From: Stutzerimonas zhaodongensis
Lineage (GTDB): Bacteria; Pseudomonadota; Gammaproteobacteria; Pseudomonadales; Pseudomonadaceae
Assembly: GCF_003696365.1 (NCBI RefSeq)
Contig: NZ_RFFM01000001.1
Coordinates: 1,689,852-1,753,851, forward strand
Direction of reading: 5' to 3'
Length of the DNA stretch: 64,000 nt
This document shows, piece after piece, positions 38,101 to 45,507 of this stretch. Numbering within the stretch: position 1 is the stretch's first letter; each line of letters starts with the position of its first letter. A program made the position numbers and the translations under genes. The notes below the pieces were generated by a model. It was not told the origin of the DNA, searched no databases, and worked only from the letters and a program-made list of their open reading frames with translations.

Positions 38101-39598
38101 TGGTCCCGCCGGAGGTGAGGGCCGTCAGCCGACCGCCGCGTCGGCCTCTCAGGCTGCGGTTGACCAGATCGCGATGCAGGTAGGCGCCTCGCGCGCCGTG
38201 ACGGGTTGTATAGCCCTCGGCAAGCATCGCCAGCAACGCCTGATAGTGCTGCTCATCCAGCGTCTGGTATGGCATCGCGCAGCGGATGAGCGCGAACAAT
38301 TCATCTTCCTGCCATTCCCGGCACGAAACCTCGGCGACGATTTGTTGCGCCAACACATCCAGTGGCGCGCTCGGGATCACCAGCGTATCCAGCTCGCCGC
38401 GCCGGACACTGTCCAGCAGAGCGGTGCACTCGATCAGGTCATCGCGTGAACTGGGAAACAGCCGCCCCTTCGAGACACCACCGACCTGGTGTCCAGCGCG
38501 CCCTACCCGTTGCAGGAAGGCCGATATCGACCGCGGCGAACCCAGCTGGCAAACCAGTTCGACGTCACCGATGTCGATGCCCAGCTCCAGCGAGGCGGTG
38601 GCCACCAGCACCTTCAACTCGCCGCGTTTGAGCCGCTGCTCGGCGTCCAGTCGCTGCTCTCGGGCCAGGCTGCCGTGATGGGCCGCAACCACGGCAGTGC
38701 CCAGACGCTCGCTCAGGTGTCGGGCGGCCCGTTCGGCCATTCGCCGCGTGTTGACGAAAACCAGTGTCGTGCGGTGCTCCCCTGCCAGCGCGGCGAGCCG
38801 GTCATAGACCAGTTCCCACACATCGTTGCTCATCACCGCTTCCAGCGGAACGGGCGGTACCTCCAACGCAAGATCGCGCGCCCGACCATGGCCAACATCG
38901 ACGATTTCGCAATGCCGACCGACGCCCACCAGGAAGTTCGCGACCGCTTCGATGGGCTTCTGCGTGGCGGACAGCCCGACGCGCACCAGCGGCCCTTCGC
39001 ATAACGCCTCAAGTCGCTCCAACGACAAGGCCAAGTGGCTGCCGCGCTTGTTGCCTGCGATGGCGTGGATTTCATCGACGATCACGCTGCGCACGCCGGT
39101 CAGCATCTGCCGCCCGGACTCGGACCCCAGCAGCACATAGAGCGATTCGGGGGTGGTCACCAGAATGTGCGGCGACCGCTTGCGCATCGCTACACGTTCG
39201 GCCTGAGGCGTATCACCGGTACGTACGGCGCTGCGAATGTCGAGCGCAGGAAAACCCAACGACTGCAACTCGGCAGAAATACCGGCCAGCGGCTGCTCGA
39301 GGTTGACGTGAATATCGTTCGACAGCGCCTTGAGTGGCGATACATAGAGCACCGAAGTTCGATCATACAGGCCGCCCTCGGCAAGTCCCTGCTGTACCAG
39401 TTGATCGATCGCGGCGAGAAAGGCGGTAAGCGTCTTGCCGGAGCCGGTTGGCGCTGCCACCAATGTCGACTGGCCGGCCCGGATCAAGGGCCAGGCACGG
39501 GCCTGCGCTGGGGTTGGCGACGCAAAGCTGCGACTGAACCAGAGGGCCACCGCTGGGTGAAAGGCCGCAAGCGCGTCATGTACGGGGTAGTCTGTCAT
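35189..39598 (-). CDS. lhr: Large DEAD/DEAH helicase Lhr
   Basis: 1469 residues, near the 1538 of E. coli Lhr. The Lhr core shows [17 protein letters not shown] (~residue 50), [47 protein letters not shown] and RVGRAGH; the winged-helix and Lhr-specific C-terminal DUF4942-like half follow (LAWYALAS and [23 protein letters not shown] regions). Lhr is a 3'-5' ssDNA-translocating helicase linked to DNA repair. At residues ~598-619 it contains a translated REP doublet (37742-37807), giving [19 protein letters not shown]. It appears monocistronic. Confidence 0.94.
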   Translation of the reverse strand: MTDYPVHDALAAFHPAVALWFSRSFASPTPAQARAWPLIRAGQSTLVAAPTGSGKTLTAFLAAIDQLVQQGLAEGGLYDRTSVLYVSPLKALSNDIHVNLEQPLAGISAELQSLGFPALDIRSAVRTGDTPQAERVAMRKRSPHILVTTPESLYVLLGSESGRQMLTGVRSVIVDEIHAIAGNKRGSHLALSLERLEALCEGPLVRVGLSATQKPIEAVANFLVGVGRHCEIVDVGHGRARDLALEVPPVPLEAVMSNDVWELVYDRLAALAGEHRTTLVFVNTRRMAERAARHLSERLGTAVVAAHHGSLAREQRLDAEQRLKRGELKVLVATASLELGIDIGDVELVCQLGSPRSISAFLQRVGRAGHQVGGVSKGRLFPSSRDDLIECTALLDSVRRGELDTLVIPSAPLDVLAQQIVAEVSCREWQEDELFALIRCAMPYQTLDEQHYQALLAMLAEGYTTRHGARGAYLHRDLVNRSLRGRRGGRLTALTSGGTIADNSDYTVLLEPQGFNIGTVNEDFAVESLAGDVFQLGNTSYRILKIESGRVRVEDAQGMPPNIPFWLGEAPGRSDELSAAVARLRGEIDERLAEAEICRGQLAGDALEAAGIAGDLAPTEANNEVQSRLQPAIDWLTDTLGLPDAAARQIVEYLARARSALGALPTQRRLVMERFFDESGGTQLVIHSPYGSRINRAWGLALRKRFCRTFNFELQAAATEDAIILSLSTSHSFALDEVWRYLHSNSAEAVLIQALLDAPLFGVRWRWIATTALALPRMAGGRKVAPQLQRMKSEDLLATVFPDQVACLENIVGEREVPDHPLVAQTLDDCLHEAMDSRGWLALLRRIESGETELLTRDLPAPSPLAMEVLSARPYAFLDDAPLEERRTQAVLNRRWTDPESSDDLGALDAAAIEAVSEEAWPQAGSPDELHEALMGLGCIAEGEATSELHWPAWLADLAQGGRATRMQVAQGRALWLPIERLSLLRSIYPSATCEPALRPLPGLDQLTGEDEALAELVRARLTGFGPLPIPLIARPLALPASAVALALTRLESEGYVLRGRFTAGADEDEWCERHLLARIHRYTVKRLRREIEPVERADFMRFLFDWQHLSEATRMEGRDALGTVVEQLEGFQAAAGAWESDLLPARLKDYGGTWLDELCRSGRFVWTRLAGRIKASSGPVRGTPIVLLPRRQLAAWYALASDAAPPELSSRAQRVLETLQKQGALFFDELQQDARLLRSELEDALGELVAVGLVNADSFAGLRALLAPAAKRSRGGRQSRGGAFIGGMADAGRWALVRKGAAVTAETVPGRQPRLDPEALEHVAMTLLRRYGVVFWRLLEREADWLSSWRDLLRIYHRLEARGDIRGGRFVAGVSGEQFALPEAVGLLREVRKRPLTTEMIAVSAVDPLNQIGTLLPGERVPAVAGNRILYRDGLPLAVLIAGKPQLLADLNEDDQRKARQLLAVARR
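37742..37807. repeat. REP doublet (REPIN-like) inside lhr
   Basis: Inverted REP units TGTAGGAGCCAG (from 37742) with a diverged GGCGATC, and GATCGCCAGCAAGCTGGC-type ATCGCCAGCAAGCTGG ending in CCCCTGCA (37807), are ~20 bases apart. The element is 66 bp and stays in frame. The encoded CRGQLAGDA is in the same reading frame as RRSQPAGDQ encoded by the element in hrpA. Confidence 0.78.
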
Positions 39599-39720
39599 CG
39601 TCTGAATATGCTGCCGCAGCGGCTCCTCTACAAGGCCGACTGATCGCAGCCTGTCGTATGGAAGGAAACGGCGTCGCCGCTTGGCGGTCCACTTCAGACA
39701 GCCCGTCGATGGAGAACACC

Positions 39721-40032
39721 ATGAACAACCAAGCCCTGAACCTGGATGAAGCGATGCAGCTAGTATCCGAAGCCTTCCTGCCGTGCGGCTGCGTCACCAG
39801 CGCCAATCCGGACGATGACAGTTTCGGCTTCACCGTGATGTCGAGTAGCGGTTCCGAACTGTTGCGTGTGGCCAGCGTATCGCAGGAGGAATACACCAGC
39901 CCGCAGCGCCTAGGTGGCGTGATCGAGCAGGCACGCCTGGATGTAGAAGACAAAGATCAGCGCCTGGAGCCCTGGACCATGCCAGCCATTACCGACGGCA
40001 CCGGCATCCCGGAAACTCCGCCGAACTATTGA
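39721..40032 (+). CDS. Small hypothetical protein
   Basis: 103 residues from the ATG at 39721 (GGAGAA upstream). Acidic, soluble, no membrane segment; contains [33 protein letters not shown], which looks like a small beta-sheet domain, and a disordered C-terminus ([11 protein letters not shown]). No family recognised. It is divergent from lhr and 49 bp upstream of the SDR gene on the same strand, so the two may share a transcript. Confidence 0.7.
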   Translation: MNNQALNLDEAMQLVSEAFLPCGCVTSANPDDDSFGFTVMSSSGSELLRVASVSQEEYTSPQRLGGVIEQARLDVEDKDQRLEPWTMPAITDGTGIPETPPNY

Positions 40033-40081
40033 TCCTACAGGTCATACCAGCTGACCTGGTCATCAGGAGAGGAGCATAAAC

Positions 40082-40777
40082 ATGAGTGATCCGGTACTTC
40101 TGATTACCGGTGCCTCCTCCGGGATCGGTGCCGCCACAGCGAGACTGGCGTCCCAGGCGGGATACCGCATCGCCTTGGCAGCCAGATCCGAACACAAGTT
40201 GACCCAGTTGGTGAACGAGCTTGGCGGTCCTGATCGCGCCTTGGCCATTCGCTGTGATGTAAAGGAATACGCCGAACAGCAGGCCATGGTGCAGCAAGTG
40301 CTCGATCACTTCGGCCGGCTTGATGCTGTGTACGCCAACGCCGGCATGTCGGGCAGCGAAGGCGGCTTCAGCGGAGCAGACCCTGAGGTGTGGCGCGAGA
40401 TGCTGCTGACCAACGTCTATGGCCTCGGCCTGACCTTGCGCTGCAGCCTCGAGGCGCTCAAGGCCAGCCGCGGGCACCTTCTGTTGACCGGTTCCGCTGC
40501 GGGACGCTTCGTGATCCCCGGCTCCATGTATAGCGCGAGCAAGTGGGCGGTAACGGGGATGGGCCTGAGCGTCCGCGAAGAATTGCGTGGTTCCGGCGTG
40601 CGAGTGACCTTGATAGAACCCGGCATGGTCGACACGCCATTGTTTGACCAACCACCGGCATACGCCATGCAGCCCGAAGATATCGGTCGCGCCGTCGTGT
40701 ACGCGTTGTCGCAGCCAGCGCATGTCGATGTCAACGAGATCCTGATTCGCCCAACGCCTCCGATCGAAACCGGCTAA
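40082..40777 (+). CDS. Short-chain dehydrogenase/reductase
   Basis: 231 residues. The classical SDR elements are TGASSGIGAATARLA (cofactor binding, residues ~9-22), NAGMSG (structural NNAG equivalent), a Ser of LLLTGSAAG, and YSASKWAVTG (catalytic Tyr and Lys). The absence of a basic residue pair after the first Gly motif leaves NAD versus NADP open. Substrate unknown. GAGAGGAG precedes the ATG. Followed by a ~200-bp gap to the ergothioneine genes. Confidence 0.9.
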   Translation: MSDPVLLITGASSGIGAATARLASQAGYRIALAARSEHKLTQLVNELGGPDRALAIRCDVKEYAEQQAMVQQVLDHFGRLDAVYANAGMSGSEGGFSGADPEVWREMLLTNVYGLGLTLRCSLEALKASRGHLLLTGSAAGRFVIPGSMYSASKWAVTGMGLSVREELRGSGVRVTLIEPGMVDTPLFDQPPAYAMQPEDIGRAVVYALSQPAHVDVNEILIRPTPPIETG

Positions 40778-40896
40778 GCGAGGCTCCCCTCCCCCTCCAA
40801 TGCTGCCAGCGGACAGTCGTCGGCTGGCCTTTCGCCGTGTACGAAGTACTGCTTTGCTCAGAAAGCGGCCGGCGACTGGCTTGTAGCGCAGAAACT

Positions 40897-40924
40897 TTTA
40901 CGTCTCGCTTCAGGTCGCTATAGA
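40897..40924 (+). promoter_or_regulatory. Candidate sigma-70 promoter for the egt operon
   Basis: TTTACG (40897-40902), a 16-base spacer, TATAGA (40919-40924). The fit is moderate. It lies 63 bp upstream of the egtB ATG, in the only sizeable non-coding gap before the operon. Confidence 0.35.
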
Positions 40925-40986
40925 GGCGGTTTTCGGTTGAGCCGGGACGTCGATAAATTCGCGCATCGAACAAGGGGGGTGTGCCA

Positions 40987-42282
40987 ATGGGCAACCTGGC
41001 AGAACCGCGGGCGCAACAACCGGCACTGGCCGAACTGGATTATCTGCTGCAACGCTTCCGACAGGTTCGCGCTACCAGCGAAGCGATCTGCGCGCCGCTG
41101 CAGATTGAGGACTATGTCATCCAGAGCATGCCCGACGTCAGCCCGCCCAAGTGGCATCTGGCGCATATCAGCTGGTTCTTCGAGGCCTTTCTGCTCAAGC
41201 CTTACCTGAAGGGCTACAAACCGCTGAACGATGCCTACGACCACCTGTTCAACTCCTATTACGAAACCCACAGCACGCCTTTTCCGCGTACTCAGCGCGG
41301 GCTTATCTCGCGTCCTGGCGTCGAAGACGTCTACCGCTTCCGCCAGCACGTCGACCGTGCAATGGGCGAGCTTCTGGTCAATCCGCCCCAACAGCATGCA
41401 GCCGAGATTATGCGGCGTGTGGAACTGGGCTTGCAGCATGAGCAGCAACATCAGGAATTGCTGCTGATGGACATCAAACACATTCTTGCGCAAAACCCGC
41501 TGCATCCGACTTACCGCAGCGACCTGAAACCCGCCCCCGTGGTGCATAACGACCGAATCCGCTGGCACGACTATGCCGAGGGCGTCTACCACATTGGCCA
41601 TGCGGGCGGCGGTTTTGCCTTTGATTGCGAAACGCCACGGCACAGGCAATTCGTCGAAGCCTTCCAGCTAGCCGACCGGCCGGTAAGCAACCGCGAGTAC
41701 CTCTCCTTCATTGCCGATGGTGGCTATGCACGCAGCGACCTCTGGTTATCCGATGGCTGGGCACTGATTCGGCAGTATGGCTGGAACGCACCGTTTTATT
41801 GGCACCGCGACGAAAACGGCTGGTATGAGATGACACTTAGCGGCCTGCAACCATTGGACCTGGAAGCGCCTGTCTGCCATGTGAGCTTTTACGAAGCCGA
41901 TGCCTACGCACGCTGGGCCGGGGCCCGGCTGCCCACCGAAGCCGAATGGGAAGTAGCAGCTACCGACCAGCCCCGTCGTGGAAATTTCCTCGAGAACGAC
42001 CATCTGCAACCCGTGGCTGCCAGCATCCCTCATCCAGGCCCGGCGCAACTGTTCGGCGACGTGTGGGAATGGACCGCCAGCGCCTATCGGCCGTACCCAG
42101 GGTTTCGTCCTCTGGAAGGAAGCCTGGGCGAGTACAACGGGAAATTCATGTCAGGCCAGATGGTATTGCGCGGCGGCTGCTGTGCCACCCCTGAGGCCCA
42201 CATCCGCGCAACCTACCGCAACTTCTTTCAGCCGGCGATGCGCTGGCAGTTCGCCGGGCTGCGCCTGGCAAGGGAGCTATGA
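40987..42282 (+). CDS. egtB: Ergothioneine biosynthesis protein EgtB (sulfoxide synthase)
   Basis: 431 residues from the ATG at 40987, with AAGGGGG upstream; the GTG at 40981 is less well spaced. The N-terminal DinB-like domain has PPKWHLAHISWFFE and LQHEQQHQELLLMD, supplying the histidines that hold iron. The C-terminal formylglycine-synthase-like domain has RLPTEAEWEVA, GDVWEWTASAYRPYPGF and RATYRNFFQP. EgtB joins trimethylhistidine (hercynine) to a thiol, usually gamma-glutamylcysteine or cysteine, with oxygen. egtD follows after 3 bp. No egtC or egtE is adjacent. Confidence 0.93.
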   Translation: MGNLAEPRAQQPALAELDYLLQRFRQVRATSEAICAPLQIEDYVIQSMPDVSPPKWHLAHISWFFEAFLLKPYLKGYKPLNDAYDHLFNSYYETHSTPFPRTQRGLISRPGVEDVYRFRQHVDRAMGELLVNPPQQHAAEIMRRVELGLQHEQQHQELLLMDIKHILAQNPLHPTYRSDLKPAPVVHNDRIRWHDYAEGVYHIGHAGGGFAFDCETPRHRQFVEAFQLADRPVSNREYLSFIADGGYARSDLWLSDGWALIRQYGWNAPFYWHRDENGWYEMTLSGLQPLDLEAPVCHVSFYEADAYARWAGARLPTEAEWEVAATDQPRRGNFLENDHLQPVAASIPHPGPAQLFGDVWEWTASAYRPYPGFRPLEGSLGEYNGKFMSGQMVLRGGCCATPEAHIRATYRNFFQPAMRWQFAGLRLAREL

Positions 42283-42285
42283 AAC

Positions 42286-43251
42286 ATGGCACTAGCCGTA
42301 CACTTTCATGACCAGACGCAGCCTACCCACGAGAGCTCGCTGCGTGACGAAGCCTTGGAAGGTTTCGCAGCATCGCCCAAACGGATTTCGCCGAAATTCT
42401 TCTATGACCGGCGCGGCTCGGAGCTTTTCGAGCAGATCTGTCTGCAGCCGGAGTATTACGTCACCCGCACCGAGGAGAAGATCCTCGCCGCAGCGGCAAA
42501 CGACATTCTCGAGATTGCCGGACCACAGACCGACTTGATCGAACTGGGCAGCGGTGCCAGCCGCAAGGTACGCCTGTTGCTCGAAGGGCTGCGACCGGTC
42601 AGTTACCTGGGGATTGATATCTCTGAAGACTTTCTCCTGACCAGCACTCAGCGCCTCGCCGCCGATTATCCCTGGCTGGAGGTGCATGCAGCGTGCGCGG
42701 ACTTCTCGGACGAGTTGAAGCTGCCGGACGACTTCGCCATCCATCACCCCCTGGTGTTCTTTCCAGGCTCCAGCATTGGCAACTTTACGCCGCTGGAAGC
42801 GCGCAAGCTGCTTGGTCATCTGCACGAGATCCTTCCACCTGGCGGTGGCCTGTTGATCGGCGTAGACCTGGTCAAGGATAGGGACGTGCTCGAAGCGGCC
42901 TACAACGATCGTGCCCATGTCACGGCCGCCTTCAACCTGAATCTGCTACAGCGCATTCGCCAGGAACTGGACAGCGACATCGATCCGTCCCGCTTCACCC
43001 ATCGTGCATTCTTCAACGAACAGGATTCACGCATCGAGATGCATTTGATAAGCCGCGAGGCGCAGGACATCACCATCGAAGGCCAGCGCTTCCACTTCGA
43101 TGCCGGCGAAAGCCTGCATACCGAAAACTCATATAAGTACACCCTGAAGTCCTTCGCCGATCTGGCCAACAGCGCCGGCTTCGACTGCAGCGGGCAATGG
43201 ACCGATGCGCAGGATCTGTTCAGCGTTCACTACCTACAACGTCGTCCATGA
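42286..43251 (+). CDS. egtD: L-histidine N-alpha-methyltransferase EgtD
   Basis: 321 residues. The family features are FFYDRRGSELFEQICLQPEYYVTRTE (substrate-binding), LIELGSGASRKVRLLLEGL (SAM-binding), and VFFPGSSIGNFTPLEAR followed by GGGLLIGVDLVKD. EgtD methylates histidine three times to hercynine, the substrate of EgtB. It starts 3 bp after egtB. Its TGA overlaps the ATG of the next gene, a subtilase-like protease, so the three form an operon. Confidence 0.95.
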   Translation: MALAVHFHDQTQPTHESSLRDEALEGFAASPKRISPKFFYDRRGSELFEQICLQPEYYVTRTEEKILAAAANDILEIAGPQTDLIELGSGASRKVRLLLEGLRPVSYLGIDISEDFLLTSTQRLAADYPWLEVHAACADFSDELKLPDDFAIHHPLVFFPGSSIGNFTPLEARKLLGHLHEILPPGGGLLIGVDLVKDRDVLEAAYNDRAHVTAAFNLNLLQRIRQELDSDIDPSRFTHRAFFNEQDSRIEMHLISREAQDITIEGQRFHFDAGESLHTENSYKYTLKSFADLANSAGFDCSGQWTDAQDLFSVHYLQRRP

Positions 43252-44999
43252 AATCAGCTACCCACTTTCTAACCGCTCTCGCCCTCGTTCTCACCCTGAG
43301 TACAGCAACAGCCGAGGAATCGGGCCTGCGGATTAAGGATCTCCAGCGTTGCGGGGATCTGTTCTCCACCGAGCAGCTGACGTTCTGCCTGCGCGGAGAA
43401 GGCGTCGATGACGATGATCTGAAAGTGATGCTTCGCGCAAAGCCCATCGACGTCAGCCGGGACGGGAATGGTCAGTTACGGCTGGCCTTGAACAGAAAGG
43501 ATCATCAGAGTGGCCCGCTATGGCTGGAACAGGGCGAACGACGCAGCAATCCTGTCTGGCTTACGCTCAACGCCAGCCATGTGCTGGCAGCCGGGCCCGA
43601 CCAGGTCGCCAAGAACATGGATGGCTTGACCACCTACGTGGATCTGGTCAGCGTCATAATCGAGGAAGATCACGATGGGCTGGACGAGTCGCGGCGCCTG
43701 GCCAAGAAGTACGGCGCTGAAGTAGTAGGCGCTATTGCGCCTCTCAACACATACCAGCTGCGTTTGCCCGTGAACAACCTCACCGAGCGCGACGCACTGG
43801 TGCTGCGCCTGGGCAGCGAGACCAGTGTAGACGCCGTTGTAGTTGAGGAGTCGGGGGCCGAGGAGCCGCTCGAAGAAGACAAGCAAAGCAAGCCACGCAA
43901 CAGCGAATGGGTCGCCAATCGCTTTCTCGACGCGGTGGACTTCTACCTGCACCGCCTGCCCGCCAAGCAGGCGGAAATCCAGACGCATCCTGTACGGATC
44001 GGCATCATCGAGCGTGATGTCGATTTCGACTCCCCGGAGTTTGCAGCCTATCTTGGCGATTGCGATCCAGCCAAACCGAGAACGTGCGTGTATGCACGCG
44101 ATGCCGAATCGCCCTCGGGCCATGGCACCAGTGTCACCGGCATACTCGCTGCCCGCAGCATCGAGCCTGGCGACAATGGCTTTCTCAGCGCACTGGAACC
44201 CGCCAGTTCCGGATTCGAAGTCATCGTCGAGCGCAATTCCGATGCCGGCATCATCGCCAATGTTGCCGCGTCGGTAAATCTGGTCGAGGACGGCGTACGG
44301 GTACTGAACTGGAGTTGGGGTATCCATCGCGTCGGCACGCTCGACGTGGACGGCGAACAAATCGACTCGCTGGTGCGCTCCGGCGTCGCCATGAGCGGCT
44401 ATGAGGAACTGCTCGAGGAATTCTTCCTGTGGCTGCGCCGTGAACATCCGGACGTCTTGGTGGTCAATTCGGCCGGTAATGGCTCGGCTCACTCCGGCCA
44501 GGACGACTATCGGCTACCGTCGTCTTTCATCACCGATCAACTCATGGTCGTTGGCGCTCATCAGCGCGACTTCAGCAAGGATGTGCCTGTAGAACATCCC
44601 GACTACGTGACCAAGCGCCCCTCTTCCAACATCGACATGCGCGTCGACATCACCGCCTCCGCTTGCACACGCGCCGCGACCCTGGATAAGGGCAAGCGAG
44701 GCGATGTGCACTGCGGCACCTCGTACGCGACACCTATGGTCACAGGCGTGATAGGCGCCATGCTGTCAATCAACCCCGCTCTGGAGCCTGAACAACTGCG
44801 CGAGCTGCTACGCCGCAGCGCACTGACCATCGGGCGTAACAACGACTTCGAAGCGGTTGAAGCCGATGACCTGACCGCGCCAATTCTTCCGTCCGAGCGC
44901 GGCTACCAACTCAATAACCAGGACATCGGACGCTCGGCTAGGCTGGACATGCGCAAGGCCCTGGAATTGACTGTCGACAGCCTGCAGCAGACCCGCTGA
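43248..44999 (+). CDS. Secreted subtilase-like (S8) serine protease, third gene of the egt operon
   Basis: 583 residues from the ATG at 43248, which overlaps the egtD stop. A signal peptide (MKSATHFLTALALVLTLSTATA) is followed by a ~200-residue domain of unknown type. The S8 domain has His292 in SGHGTSVTGILAA, Asn411 in NSAGNGSAH and Ser492 in CGTSYATPM. The usual DxG of the catalytic Asp reads IIERDVDFDSPEF, so Glu255 stands where Asp is expected; Asp257 or Asp259 could substitute. It is therefore either an altered protease or a non-catalytic one. Substrate unknown. Confidence 0.88.
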   Translation: MKSATHFLTALALVLTLSTATAEESGLRIKDLQRCGDLFSTEQLTFCLRGEGVDDDDLKVMLRAKPIDVSRDGNGQLRLALNRKDHQSGPLWLEQGERRSNPVWLTLNASHVLAAGPDQVAKNMDGLTTYVDLVSVIIEEDHDGLDESRRLAKKYGAEVVGAIAPLNTYQLRLPVNNLTERDALVLRLGSETSVDAVVVEESGAEEPLEEDKQSKPRNSEWVANRFLDAVDFYLHRLPAKQAEIQTHPVRIGIIERDVDFDSPEFAAYLGDCDPAKPRTCVYARDAESPSGHGTSVTGILAARSIEPGDNGFLSALEPASSGFEVIVERNSDAGIIANVAASVNLVEDGVRVLNWSWGIHRVGTLDVDGEQIDSLVRSGVAMSGYEELLEEFFLWLRREHPDVLVVNSAGNGSAHSGQDDYRLPSSFITDQLMVVGAHQRDFSKDVPVEHPDYVTKRPSSNIDMRVDITASACTRAATLDKGKRGDVHCGTSYATPMVTGVIGAMLSINPALEPEQLRELLRRSALTIGRNNDFEAVEADDLTAPILPSERGYQLNNQDIGRSARLDMRKALELTVDSLQQTR

Positions 45000-45507
45000 C
45001 CCTTCGTGGGCGATTCAGCCCACCGTCACTCCAACCGCAATAGCATATTAATGGCATCACACTGCACAAATTAGCTGCCTTCCCGCTCCATCGAAATATT
45101 TCGCAATAACTTATAAAACTTATTGATAAGCAGTTCGCGAAATCAAGCGAAACGGCTAACGCTCGTTCGCCCCGCCTTTATATTCCCTCCGCGTTAGTTA
45201 AACCACGCTAAAAACAGGCACTTAATACCTAATATCATTTAGATATTAAAAGGCCATTTTGTGGTGGCCATATAATCCTTTCGATAACGGATGATCTTCG
45301 GATTGCTTTTTTGACGCCAAAATAACTTCAAAACTTAACTTTTGACCTATATAAAGCCTATGCACGCTGAGTCACTGGGTAAACCAAGTGGCAGTAGCGT
45401 TGTGGGTAGCGTCACCGATCAGTGCTTCGTATGTGGCATGGATCCTCGGATGCTTCCGCACTTTTTAAAAGGCTAGGCCTTTTGACGTATTAAGTTCCGG
45501 AGACTCT
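45000..45507. other. 508-bp AT-rich intergenic region with operator- and leader-like elements
   Basis: Lower in GC than the rest of the window. It contains an inverted repeat GGCCA-N8-TGGCC (45252-45269) directly before a perfect TATAAT (45271-45276); a second -10-like TATAAA near 45351-45356; a foldable segment (45362-45425); and a hairpin AAAAGGC-TAG-GCCTTTT (45467-45483). No ORF is supported. It is probably the regulatory region and leader of the GH5 gene. Confidence 0.6.
45362..45425 (+). ncRNA. Candidate structured 5' leader of the GH5 gene
   Basis: The outer arms GCAC-(GC)-TGA and TCA-GTGC close the segment. Inside, CACTGG / CC-A-AGTG and GGT / ACC form two further hairpins, a three-way layout. 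A -10-like TATAAA ends ~6 bases before it, so a transcript could start at the element. Short strings (GGGTAAACC, GGTAGCGTCACCGAT) recall the c-di-GMP-I (GEMM) riboswitch, but the central GGGACGCAAAGCC block is missing. Treat as unassigned. Confidence 0.35.

Noticed and set aside
45362..45425. c-di-GMP-I (GEMM) riboswitch
   Set aside because: Only the flanking strings resemble the consensus; the conserved GGGACGCAAAGCC core and the tetraloop receptor are missing. Kept as an unassigned structured leader.
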